In this document: piece after piece, positions 1 through 7,539 of the stretch | Layout of the letters: every line of letters starts with the position of its first letter | How positions within the stretch are numbered: position 1 is the first letter of the stretch | Assembly: GCA_934725685.1 (NCBI GenBank) | Contig: CAKVBX010000052.1 | Location: 1-8,743 of the forward strand | Length of the DNA: 8,743 bases | Source: an uncultured Bacilli bacterium | Lineage (GTDB): Bacteria > Bacillota_I > Bacilli_A > RFN20 > CAG-288 | Direction of reading: 5' to 3' | The notes under the pieces: model-generated | Told to the model about the DNA's origin: nothing | Seen by the model: only the letters and a program-made list of their open reading frames with translations | Database searches by the model: none | Made by a program: the position numbers and the translations under genes

Positions 1-17
1 GAAACAAAAGAAACCAT
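1..17 (-). CDS. possible start of the next gene (partial, window edge)
   Basis: After the recJ stop the minus strand has no terminator-like hairpin. An AAGGATGA stretch (about positions 26-33) resembles a Shine-Dalgarno and lies about 8 bases before an ATG at 17-15. The frame stays open for the few codons left in the window (M V S F V). The two other ATGs in this 60-base stretch run into stops within a few codons. In Bacillus recJ is followed by apt and relA, so a co-transcribed gene here would not be surprising. Five codons do not allow any identification, and the start itself is a guess. Confidence 0.25.
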
Positions 18-60
18 CGTTAGATCATCCTTGGAGACACATGAAGATATAGGGACAAAA

Positions 61-1647
61 TCACTGAACAATGACATCGGAATCCGGCCCAAACGACACT
101 TTCTCGGCCAATAATTCATAATAGACCTTTCCGTTAAATTCGTTTTTTCTTAACGTACCCGTGAATTCGAAGTAAGAAGCGATGCTGTCTTTGATGGCAA
201 GAACCGACTGAAAGCAGCAGAGCCTTCCACCCGTTGGGGTAACTTTGGAAAACACGGCTTTCCCGTTCTTGGAAAGAACAAGATCGTTCTTCTCCACGGT
301 CAGCGTAAATTTCGGACTCTCGAATCCCTCACCGAATGGTTCGAACGATTCATAGATGCGGAAGTTCTCTTCGTTGAGATCAGAGAGCACAATCGGAATC
401 GAGGATTCCGTCGTCTCCGCCTCCGGATGCGCTAAGGCAAAGAACGAGGCAAACTCCGTTGCAAAGCGGATATAATCCGTTTTCCTGATTGTGATACCAC
501 AGGCTCTCGGATGACCGCCAGAAGCGACGAAAAGGGAAGGCACCTTACGGATGAATGAAATCGCGTCGTAGCCATCAGGCACACGGATTGAACCGACGAG
601 ATAGTTGTCATCCTTTTCCATCGAAGCAAAAACGGCTGTCGGAAGATGTTTGGAAAGCATCAGGCGATTGGCCACCGAACCGGAAAGCCCTGAATATGAA
701 TTCATCTGGTAGGTCTGGGTGTGAGCGCTGATAAATGGAAACATCAGTTTCTGTTCCGCAATGACCTTCTTTCTGAGTTCATTGGTCTTCACGATTTCCT
801 CAAAAAGCCGATTCATGCGCTCACTTTCTCTGTTTTCCAAAAGGAAGAGAACAACATGATTGGTCGAAAGGACATCCTTGGCGATGCGGCCAGGTGCATT
901 GAGAAGAGGATTCACGGAGAAGCCGATTCCATGATATGAAACATCGCCGGAGAGAAGCTTCATAAGATTAGGATACTGATATCTCTTCAAATTCGCCAAC
1001 ATGATTTTGGCAAGTTCAAGATTGTTCCCGTCCAGTGGCATGACATCGGAAAATACGGCAAGCCCCGCTAAGGTCGCATCATAGTCGTCGAACCGGTTAT
1101 CCCGAAGTGCGGCAGCGATAAATAGCGCGAGGGAAGCTGCAGAGCAATTGTAGGAAAGAAAGGAAGATAGCGTTTGATGAAAGACTGCATCATATGGTGG
1201 GAGGGCATCAGGCACATCGTGATGATCGATGACTAGGACATCCATGCCGAAGCTCTTCGCAAGAGAGATACTTTCCACGGCGGAGATTCCGTTATCGACG
1301 GTGAGAATGAGATGATAGCCTTTCTCATGGAACTCGCGCACGCGGTCACTGTTGAGGCCATATCCCTCCCGATAGCGGGAAGGAATGAAGTAGCCAGGAT
1401 TGAGTCCCTTCTCATCTAGAACACGCTTCATGATGGTTGTGGCTGTGATGCCATCGACATCATAATCCCCGTAGATGACCGTCTTCTCATGGACGGCAAC
1501 AGCGTGTCTCAATCGTTTCACGAGCGACAGAAAGCTCACATTTTCAAAAGGAGTCACAAGATTAGTAAAAGACCCTGGGGCATTACGCACACCAAGGTCT
1601 TTTACCGTCAGATGATAATGTTCAAGCAACTGACTTAAGAAGGACAT
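61..1647 (-). CDS. recJ: single-stranded-DNA-specific exonuclease RecJ
   Basis: RecJ is a cytoplasmic metal-dependent 5'-3' exonuclease on single-stranded DNA, used in recombinational and mismatch repair. The 528-residue product shows the DHH-family layout. Motif I is GDYDVDG (60-66, aspartates 61, 63, 65), motif II TVDNG (116-120), motif III DHH (141-143) and motif IV SDVMPLDGNN (200-209). The DHHA1 motif GGHPRACG is at 377-384, and the OB-type domain signature EPFGEGFESPKF is near 436-447. It is short compared with Bacillus RecJ (about 780) and close to the E. coli length, so it lacks the long Firmicute C-terminal extension. The segment between motifs III and IV (about 153-180) is unusual: the common HPK/NPK and GxGVA-type motif is not recognisable. 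The ATG lies 2 bases after the secDF stop (TAA TC ATG) with no Shine-Dalgarno, suggesting translational coupling. Identification is secure. Normal activity is inferred from the intact metal-ligand motifs. Confidence 0.95.
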   Translation of the reverse strand: MSFLSQLLEHYHLTVKDLGVRNAPGSFTNLVTPFENVSFLSLVKRLRHAVAVHEKTVIYGDYDVDGITATTIMKRVLDEKGLNPGYFIPSRYREGYGLNSDRVREFHEKGYHLILTVDNGISAVESISLAKSFGMDVLVIDHHDVPDALPPYDAVFHQTLSSFLSYNCSAASLALFIAAALRDNRFDDYDATLAGLAVFSDVMPLDGNNLELAKIMLANLKRYQYPNLMKLLSGDVSYHGIGFSVNPLLNAPGRIAKDVLSTNHVVLFLLENRESERMNRLFEEIVKTNELRKKVIAEQKLMFPFISAHTQTYQMNSYSGLSGSVANRLMLSKHLPTAVFASMEKDDNYLVGSIRVPDGYDAISFIRKVPSLFVASGGHPRACGITIRKTDYIRFATEFASFFALAHPEAETTESSIPIVLSDLNEENFRIYESFEPFGEGFESPKFTLTVEKNDLVLSKNGKAVFSKVTPTGGRLCCFQSVLAIKDSIASYFEFTGTLRKNEFNGKVYYELLAEKVSFGPDSDVIVQ

Positions 1648-1649
1648 GA

Positions 1650-4397
1650 TTAATGATGGAATTCGTTGACGCCAGGGATAATCGTCTCATGCGGTCCATC
1701 CTGGTCAACATAGACAATACCATTCTGAGCTTTGACTTCTTCTTTCTTCTTGCCGTGCTTTTCACGCCATTTATCGAAGGAAGCAGAAAGCTTCTTCGTG
1801 GAGAGATGCGTAGCAAAGAAGTAATAGAGAGGAACCGTGAAGAAATACATCATAAGTAAGGCCAAGATAGCAATGGCAATCATGGAAATGGAAAGTCCTA
1901 AGAGGGAAGAGTTGATGAAGGCGACGCAGATACCGACCAGGGCAAGAAGGCCGAAGCACGGTACAGTCACGACAAGACTCTGATTGGCAACCTGGTTGGC
2001 AATTTCTTCTCTTTCTTCCAGAGTAGCGGACTTCTTGATGCCGCGTTCCTTAAGTGTTTCATTGTTGCCGGACAGGACGATGACAGACAACATATCGAAA
2101 ACAAGAACGACAGCAAGAAGGCCGAAGCCGGTGAAGGAAGTGAATGGAATACGGCAGGCGGATAAGAGCAGGATTCCGAGTCCAGAGAGCACGGTACCGC
2201 CGGAAAGAACGGCGAGAGACATACTGAGATTGAAACCATAACGGAAGTAGATGTAGAGAATCGTGAAGCAGGAGAGGAGAGCGACGAGAAGAATCATGGA
2301 GAGGTAGTTGTGACTGACATTGGTCGGAGCCGTGACATAGCAGCCGACAGTGAGAGAATCGTTGATGTAGTGACCAAATCCATCGAAGGAAATATCACCG
2401 ATGACACCTTCGACATTTTCGACGGTGCCGGCAGACATCGTACGGTTGATGATTGTGACAATATCCGAATTATTGGAAGTAACAACCTTATTGAGGTCAC
2501 GATCGACATTGACGGTGAAGTACTGGTTGTAGTACTTATTGCCTTCCTCGTCTTTCTTTTCGACGATGTTGACAAAGGCGGAATCGGGTTCATAACGGAA
2601 ACCGACTTCTCCTTCAGCGAGGGCATCGGAAGTGACCGTGAACTTTTCATCCTCAGAAAGTTGACCGATTCTAGAGAGATAATTCAAATAGATTTCCTTG
2701 GTGGAAAGTTTTTCATAGGACTGGGAATCTCCCTGGAACATAATGTTGAGGGTGTAGCCATCTGCGAAATCATTGGTATTGCGGAAGAATGAATTGTCCT
2801 TGGAAAGGGCATAGGAAGCCGGAAGGGCAATACCGAGGCAGACAGCAACGGCGAGAGGAACAATACCGAGAAGTTTTCTGGTGAAGTGCTTCTTCTCCTT
2901 GGAAGCGAAGGTAATCTGCTTTCTTTCCTTCTTCAGACGATGACCGAAGAGAGAAGCCTTTCCGGTATCGTGGATATCCTTGCAAAGCCAATACATCATC
3001 CATTTGTTGATGTAATTGGTGATGACGAAGGTGAAGATGGAACCGACCATGATGACACCGAAGAAGGTTTTATAGGAACCGACGGCGACAAGGAAGGAGA
3101 ACAGGGAGGCGATTAAGAGAACGATGGAGCTATCGAGAGCCCCGAAGAAGGATTTATGATAGCCTTCCTTATTGGCTTTCTCAAGATCGTTCTTCTTACC
3201 GATTTCGCGTTTGACACGTTCGAAGTAGTTAAGGGAAATGAGAAGGGACTGACAGACGATGACGGCAAGACCGACCAAAGCGGCAATAGAGAATTCAAAG
3301 CCCAAAACAGAGAAGAGATAGAAAGAAAGTAGAACGGAGCAAAGAAGGGTAAGGGAAGCCGTGACCCCGGCATAGCCATAGAACACGATGAGGAGGACGA
3401 TGACAGCGAGAAGAACGATGCCGCTGACGATATAAGTGACCGTAGATCCGAAATTATTGGAACCGAAGGTCGCAGGAATCATATTCTGATAGAGGAATTC
3501 AATGTCGAATCCATAATCTTCGGCATTAAGCATATTGACAAAGGCACGGGCGGAAGAAATGTCGAACTCTTCGCCGTCGAGGTTGCTGGTGATGGAGATA
3601 CGATTGGTATCAGAATCATAATTGTTCAAATCAATTTTGGCGATGACTTTTGCCTTGACTTCATCCTGAACAATGGTGTCGTCAGTTCCAAAGGCTTTGT
3701 TATATGTGTCATCCTTGGTTTTGTTGGACCAAAGGTAAACAATGGTATCGTTGGAAGTGTCTTCTTCCTCGGAATCATCATCAGCATAATAACGATTCGC
3801 CTCATCCTTTTTGGAATCATTCTTATGAGCATCCGCAGCTTCCTTCGCCTTGGTCTTGAGCGTATCATAGTCTTCCTTCTTGACCTTGATGCTCGGATAA
3901 GGCGTCGTACCGTTATAGACAATCTTCGCAAAATCGGAAGAGGAAGTATCGAAGAGCTGGCTTGCCGAAGCATACATGATAGTATCATCGCCGATTGTGG
4001 CCATGGAAAGAGAGCCAGTCACACCGAGAACCTGTTTGACACGACCGAGTTCGCTTTCATTGAGAGGAGAAAGAGAAACGCGGAGTTGATAGCCTTTTTG
4101 CGTTTCCTCATCGCCTTTGACCACGCGGACATTGGCGTTGCGGACACCGGCGAGATCGAGACGGGACATGATTTCCGTTTCAATGTCGATATCCTGAAGA
4201 TCCTTGAGGTTCTTTTCCTCAAGTTTGGCATCATCGGAATAGTTTCCGTATTCTCTTCTGGTCAGAGAGTAGTACATTTCGGTACCGGAACCATACTCCA
4301 TGGCATCTGTCTTCTGATCCAGGACAGCCTGGGTATTGAAGATGAGTGCACAGACAACGGTAAGCATCATGACGATATAAGCTAAGAAGCGACGCAT
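1650..4397 (-). CDS. secDF: fused protein-export membrane protein SecDF, divergent
   Basis: SecDF assists the SecYEG channel in late protein export, using the proton gradient. This 915-residue single chain has the two-half SecD+SecF layout. TM1 is at about 5-23, followed by a large extracytoplasmic domain (24-317) and five helices at about 318-463. A basic cytoplasmic linker follows (475-506), then SecF TM1 (508-531), a second extracytoplasmic domain (532-696), five more helices (697-718, 721-746, 750-777, 806-830, 832-856) and a charged tail. Sequence conservation is weak. The SecD GLDLxGG motif after TM1 is not recognisable. The SecD TM4 signature (normally G-x-x-VDANVLI-x-ER) reads LLISLNYFERV (385-395), leaving no aspartate in the helix. 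The SecF-half helix keeps an aspartate (D768, VFDMLSVIV). Residues 180-216 form a very acidic, low-complexity insert. A strong Shine-Dalgarno supports the ATG. Position before recJ matches Bacillus. Family assignment rests on topology, length and synteny plus partial motifs. Confidence 0.88.
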   Translation of the reverse strand: MRRFLAYIVMMLTVVCALIFNTQAVLDQKTDAMEYGSGTEMYYSLTRREYGNYSDDAKLEEKNLKDLQDIDIETEIMSRLDLAGVRNANVRVVKGDEETQKGYQLRVSLSPLNESELGRVKQVLGVTGSLSMATIGDDTIMYASASQLFDTSSSDFAKIVYNGTTPYPSIKVKKEDYDTLKTKAKEAADAHKNDSKKDEANRYYADDDSEEEDTSNDTIVYLWSNKTKDDTYNKAFGTDDTIVQDEVKAKVIAKIDLNNYDSDTNRISITSNLDGEEFDISSARAFVNMLNAEDYGFDIEFLYQNMIPATFGSNNFGSTVTYIVSGIVLLAVIVLLIVFYGYAGVTASLTLLCSVLLSFYLFSVLGFEFSIAALVGLAVIVCQSLLISLNYFERVKREIGKKNDLEKANKEGYHKSFFGALDSSIVLLIASLFSFLVAVGSYKTFFGVIMVGSIFTFVITNYINKWMMYWLCKDIHDTGKASLFGHRLKKERKQITFASKEKKHFTRKLLGIVPLAVAVCLGIALPASYALSKDNSFFRNTNDFADGYTLNIMFQGDSQSYEKLSTKEIYLNYLSRIGQLSEDEKFTVTSDALAEGEVGFRYEPDSAFVNIVEKKDEEGNKYYNQYFTVNVDRDLNKVVTSNNSDIVTIINRTMSAGTVENVEGVIGDISFDGFGHYINDSLTVGCYVTAPTNVSHNYLSMILLVALLSCFTILYIYFRYGFNLSMSLAVLSGGTVLSGLGILLLSACRIPFTSFTGFGLLAVVLVFDMLSVIVLSGNNETLKERGIKKSATLEEREEIANQVANQSLVVTVPCFGLLALVGICVAFINSSLLGLSISMIAIAILALLMMYFFTVPLYYFFATHLSTKKLSASFDKWREKHGKKKEEVKAQNGIVYVDQDGPHETIIPGVNEFHH

Positions 4398-4405
4398 GTG
4401 TCAAT

Positions 4406-4411
4406 CCTCCT
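4406..4411 (-). promoter_or_regulatory. Shine-Dalgarno of secDF
   Basis: The minus strand reads AGGAGG, followed by 8 bases and the ATG at 4397. This is a full-consensus ribosome binding site. It indicates that secDF is translated independently of ruvB, unlike the coupled recJ start downstream. Confidence 0.85.
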
Positions 4412-4447
4412 GAAAAATTACGTCTATAAAAGCACACAGATAGACAA

Positions 4448-4476
4448 ATATTAGTTTACAAAAAAACAGGTCTCAA
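4448..4476 (-). promoter_or_regulatory. candidate sigma-A-type promoter for secDF-recJ
   Basis: In the 135-base gap between ruvB and secDF the minus strand has TTGAGA (4476-4471), a 17-base spacer and TAATAT (4453-4448). An overlapping alternative, TTGAAT-17-TAAACT, is shifted 5 bases upstream. The spacer contains a run of seven T. Transcription would begin near 4440, giving a leader of about 40 bases before the ATG. The -35 match is good and the -10 match is moderate, so this is plausible rather than certain. The rest of the gap (4477-4532) holds no recognisable gene. Confidence 0.5.
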
Positions 4477-4532
4477 TTCAAGAAAAGAAGCATATCGAGG
4501 CGTACTTTCCGGCTCAGAATCTGGAAGAAAAA

Positions 4533-5564
4533 TCAAAGAATGCCCTCCGGAGGTGTGATGGAGAGGTGTTCGTATGCTTTTTTTGTCGCGACACGTCCTT
4601 TCGGCGTGCGGTTGATGAGCCCAATCTGGACAAGATACGGCTCATAGACATCGGCCACATTGTCAACAGATTCGCCGATGGCAGAGGCGATGGCAGCAAG
4701 ACCAGCTGGCTTCCCACCATAGCGGAGAATCAAACATTCGAGCAACTTTCTATCCGTCTCATCGAGACCGAGATCATCGATTTTGAGAAAGCGCATCGCA
4801 TTGTCGCAGGAATAGCGGTCGATGACTTCCTTTCCTTCGTAGGTGGCATAGTCGCGGACACGCCGGAAGAGCCGGTTGACGATTCTCGGCGTCCCTCTGC
4901 CTCTTAAGGCGAGTTGATAGGCGGCGTCCGGATGGATTGGATAATGCAAGGCTTTGGAAGTCCGCATCACGATTTCGAAAAGTTCATCCGGCGTATAGTA
5001 GTGCATTTGGAGAATAATACCGAAACGGTCACGAAGCGGAGCCGAAAGATTTCCGGCATCCGTCGTCGCCCCAATCAAGGTAAAGGGGACAAGCGGAATC
5101 GTCAGTGTTCTCGCATCCGCCCCTTTTCCGACTATGATGGAAAGGGAAAAATCCTCCATGGCGGAATAAAGCACCTCTTGGACAACAATCGGCATCCTGT
5201 GAATTTCATCGATGAAGAGGACATCCCCGGGATTGAGGGAAGAGAGAATGGCGGCAAGATCGCCGGTCCGAACTAAGGAAGAACCATTGGTAAGCCTTAT
5301 TCCAGCATCCAGTTCATTGGCGATGACATTCGCTAACGTCGTCTTACCAAGGCCAGGCGGACCGAAAAACAAGACGTGATCGAGAGATTCTTGGCGTTTC
5401 TTGGCAGCCAAAATCGAGATGGATAACTCCTTCTTGATTTCGCTTTGTCCGATATAGTCGGAAAGTTTCTTCGGGCGGAGAGAGATGTCGACGGCATCGG
5501 CGCCGTCTTTCATCTCCTGGGCTACGAGGCCTTCCTGCTTCTGTTCGTTTTCCGCCATGTTCAT
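4533..5564 (-). CDS. ruvB: Holliday junction branch migration ATPase RuvB
   Basis: RuvB is the hexameric AAA+ motor that RuvA loads onto Holliday junctions to drive branch migration before RuvC-type resolution. The 343-residue product is full length. Walker A GPPGLGKTT is at 68-76 and Walker B with DEIH (DVLFIDEIH) at 114-122. The sensor-1 region is LIGATTDAG (163-171), the arginine-finger segment LRDRFG is at 177-182, and sensor 2 RGTPRI is at 223-228. The C-terminal winged-helix domain covers about 260-335. One oddity is residue 169: the family normally reads GATTRAG, and here an Asp replaces the Arg. The ATG at 5564 overlaps the ruvA stop (ATGA). A second in-frame ATG two codons later is possible. 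No Shine-Dalgarno is evident, so translation is probably coupled to ruvA. Confidence 0.98.
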   Translation of the reverse strand: MNMAENEQKQEGLVAQEMKDGADAVDISLRPKKLSDYIGQSEIKKELSISILAAKKRQESLDHVLFFGPPGLGKTTLANVIANELDAGIRLTNGSSLVRTGDLAAILSSLNPGDVLFIDEIHRMPIVVQEVLYSAMEDFSLSIIVGKGADARTLTIPLVPFTLIGATTDAGNLSAPLRDRFGIILQMHYYTPDELFEIVMRTSKALHYPIHPDAAYQLALRGRGTPRIVNRLFRRVRDYATYEGKEVIDRYSCDNAMRFLKIDDLGLDETDRKLLECLILRYGGKPAGLAAIASAIGESVDNVADVYEPYLVQIGLINRTPKGRVATKKAYEHLSITPPEGIL

Positions 5565-6127
5565 TTGGAAAGAAGAGCGAGTGCCTTCTTGAGATATTCT
5601 TCGGCAGACAGGTCTTTCTCATCAATGGATAACAGAGTATCTTTGATTTCCTTCTCCTTGAAGCCGTAGTTCTTCAATCCTTCCAGAGCGAGATCCATAT
5701 TCTTGTTGAGGGTCTTGGAAGATTCGTTTTCGAAAAGAGTCAGTTTCCCCTTCAGATCGAGGATAATCTGGGAAGCTGATTTCTTCCCAATGCCGGGAAG
5801 CCGCATCAGAAAAACTTCATCCGCCTTGTTGATGGCGTCGGAAAGCCGGCCGACCGAAGTCTGACCGAGTGCATTGAGCGCAGTCTTAGGACCGATACCT
5901 TTGACGGAAGTGAGGGCGAGATAGAGCTGTTTTTCCTCCAAGGTCCTGAATCCGACGAAATACTGTTCATTCTCATTGAAAACATAGGAGACATAGACAA
6001 ACAATGTCTCTCCGACAGGAAATTCGTCAGGGTGAGCAACGAGGACATCGTAGCCAACCCCGCCGCACTCCACGACAATGCTGTTTCCCGTATGGAATGA
6101 AATCAGACCATGAAGATAATAATACAC
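5561..6127 (-). CDS. ruvA: Holliday junction binding protein RuvA (GTG start)
   Basis: RuvA forms tetramers that bind the four-way junction and recruit RuvB. The 188-residue protein has the N-terminal OB-fold (about 1-62, starting YYYLHGLI, with the typical VGY segment at 24-26). Two helix-hairpin-helix motifs follow, around VKGIGPKTA (75-83) and LPGIGKKSA (110-118). The C-terminal domain III (about 143-188) contacts RuvB. Length is slightly below the usual 200 or so, with a short domain II-III linker. The start codon is GTG at 6127-6125, chosen because a consensus AGGAGG lies 9 bases upstream and the N-terminus aligns with the family. It lies 56 bases after the obgE stop with no terminator between, so the two are probably co-transcribed. 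It overlaps ruvB by 4 bases. Confidence 0.97.
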   Translation of the reverse strand: MYYYLHGLISFHTGNSIVVECGGVGYDVLVAHPDEFPVGETLFVYVSYVFNENEQYFVGFRTLEEKQLYLALTSVKGIGPKTALNALGQTSVGRLSDAINKADEVFLMRLPGIGKKSASQIILDLKGKLTLFENESSKTLNKNMDLALEGLKNYGFKEKEIKDTLLSIDEKDLSAEEYLKKALALLSK

Positions 6128-6136
6128 AACGAAGCG

Positions 6137-6142
6137 CCTCCT
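6137..6142 (-). promoter_or_regulatory. Shine-Dalgarno that fixes the ruvA GTG start
   Basis: The minus strand reads AGGAGG with 9 bases before GTG at 6127. No ATG is available at this spacing, so this site decides the non-ATG start. The remainder of the 56-base obgE-ruvA gap is AT-rich with only a 4-bp stem (TTTC/GAAA). Confidence 0.85.
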
Positions 6143-6183
6143 CTTTCTAATATTTCAGCAGAAATCGGAAAAATAACAAAGCA

Positions 6184-7470
6184 TTATTCGAAATATTCGA
6201 ATTCGAAGTCATCCAGGATGACCGTATCGCCGGTCTTGGCTCCGGCTTCGCTGAGTTTTTCATCGATGCCGATGCTGTCCAGATACTTGAGAAGGCGGTC
6301 GATGCCCTCATCAGTCTTCAGATTGATGAGTTTCTTGGTGCGCACGACACGATCTCCGAGAATCTCGAAGAAGCCATCTTCTCTGCGGACAATGCGAAAA
6401 TCCGGAATACGACCGTTGTCGCTGATTCTCGCAGTATAGACGCGTTCTTCTCCGCCATCTTTGACCAGGTGTTTTCTTTCCGCTTCCTTGCTTTCTTTGA
6501 CTAACTTATAAAGGCGCTGATTGAGTCGATAAAGACCCTTGCCGTTCTTTGCGGAAATCTCGTAGATTTCATACTTTCCGCCAAGTTTTTCCTTAAAGGA
6601 ATTGATAGTTTCCTGCGGGATATCCTCATCAATTTTGTTGAGTGCGACGATCATGGGCTTCTCCGTCAGTTCCTTGCGGTAATTGCTGAGTTCCTTGTTG
6701 ATGGCGACAAAGTCGGCAAAAGGATCATCGTTTCTCGTGAGGTCAACAATGTGAAGTAAAACACGGCAGCGTTCGATATGACGCAAGAACGTATAGCCGA
6801 GGCCCTTTCCTTGGCTGGCGCCGTCGATAAGTCCAGGAAGATCGGCGATAATGAATGATTTATCCTCGTTGAGGAAGCAGACGCCGAGCTGTGGTTCGAG
6901 CGTAGTGAATGCGTAGTCACCGACTTCGGCTTTCGCCCTCGTAACGGCACTGATATACGTGGATTTCCCGACATTCGGATAGCCGACAAGTCCAACATCT
7001 GCAATGAGTTTCAACTCAAGATAGAGTGCCCTTGTCTCGCCCGGCATACCGTTTTCGGCGATATTTGGCGTTCTTCTGACCGGAGACTTAAAAGTAGCAT
7101 TGCCTCTCCCGCCTCTTCCGCCTTTAACGGCCATATAGGTATCGCCATGATGATAAAGATCGGCAAGTACACGGCCCTGATCGTCCTCTACGACCGTTCC
7201 AACCGGAACATGAAGTAGAATAGAGGGTGCATCTTTCCCGTACTGCAGTTTGGTTCTGCCGTTTTCGCCATCCTGGGCACGGAAAACCTTTCCGAATCGG
7301 TATTCGGAAAGGGTGTTAATTCCGTTGTCGGCAATGAACGAGATATCGCCACCGCGTCCGCCATTTCCACCATAGGGACCACCATTCATAATGGATTTTT
7401 CATGACGGAAGGCGATGGCACCATCGCCACCTTTCCCGGAAATGACCGTAATTTTCACTTTATCATGCAT
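6184..7470 (-). CDS. obgE: Obg-family GTPase, 50S ribosomal subunit assembly
   Basis: Obg/CgtA is an essential GTPase that binds the 50S subunit during late assembly and is linked to stress and ppGpp signalling. The 428-residue protein has all three domains. The glycine-rich Obg fold covers 1-158 (GGPYGGNGGRGGD at 30-42, GGRGGRGNATF at 117-127). The G domain has G1 GYPNVGKS (163-170), switch I threonines in YAFTTLEP (186-193), G3 DLPGLIDGA (210-218), G4 NKID (278-281) and G5 SAK (306-308). The C-terminal OCT domain spans about 345-428. The acidic tail ends DDFEFEYFE. ATG at 7470 is preceded by GGAGG six bases upstream. It follows the L21-Prp-L27 block, as in many Firmicutes (Bacillus has spo0B between). 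A strong terminator lies only about 20 bases before the start, so expression may depend on read-through. Confidence 0.98.
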   Translation of the reverse strand: MHDKVKITVISGKGGDGAIAFRHEKSIMNGGPYGGNGGRGGDISFIADNGINTLSEYRFGKVFRAQDGENGRTKLQYGKDAPSILLHVPVGTVVEDDQGRVLADLYHHGDTYMAVKGGRGGRGNATFKSPVRRTPNIAENGMPGETRALYLELKLIADVGLVGYPNVGKSTYISAVTRAKAEVGDYAFTTLEPQLGVCFLNEDKSFIIADLPGLIDGASQGKGLGYTFLRHIERCRVLLHIVDLTRNDDPFADFVAINKELSNYRKELTEKPMIVALNKIDEDIPQETINSFKEKLGGKYEIYEISAKNGKGLYRLNQRLYKLVKESKEAERKHLVKDGGEERVYTARISDNGRIPDFRIVRREDGFFEILGDRVVRTKKLINLKTDEGIDRLLKYLDSIGIDEKLSEAGAKTGDTVILDDFEFEYFE

Positions 7471-7490
7471 AGAACACCTCCACGTTTAAG

Positions 7491-7522
7491 AAATAAAAAG
7501 GCTTCGGAGCAAGCCCGAAGCC
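7491..7522 (-). terminator. intrinsic terminator/attenuator between rpmA and obgE
   Basis: On the minus strand an 8-bp perfect stem GGCTTCGG/CCGAAGCC (7522-7515 with 7507-7500) encloses a 7-base loop. It is followed directly by TTTTTATTT (7499-7491). This is a textbook Rho-independent terminator, placed 17 bases after the rpmA stop. The obgE Shine-Dalgarno begins about 10 bases beyond the T-run. That leaves no room for a normal promoter, so partial read-through is the likely source of obgE-ruvAB transcription (inference). On the plus strand the stem is followed by ATAAAAT, which is poor for termination in that direction. Confidence 0.92.
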
Positions 7523-7539
7523 ATAAAATCCTGTATGAG

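Noticed and set aside
2310..2792. Plus-strand open frame of 160 codons rich in Ile, Asp and Gly
   Set aside because: Antisense to the second extracytoplasmic domain of SecDF. The Asp/Ile-rich composition is what the opposite frame of that gene would give. No independent support.
3825..4385. Plus-strand open frame of 186 codons opposite secDF
   Set aside because: It lies wholly antisense to a well-supported gene, has no Shine-Dalgarno that I can see and no recognisable domain. Its composition mirrors the codon use of the gene on the other strand.
4460..4499. Possible terminator after ruvB: CTCGAT/ATTGAG stem, 16-base loop, then seven T
   Set aside because: The stem is only 6 bp with a G-T pair, the loop is long and 5 bases separate it from the T-run. 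The T-run also lies inside the candidate secDF promoter spacer. Too weak to call.
7471..7512. Promoter TTGCTC-17-TTAAAC for obgE
   Set aside because: The -35 falls inside the terminator loop and stem and the -10 match is poor. Transcription would start at the Shine-Dalgarno itself.
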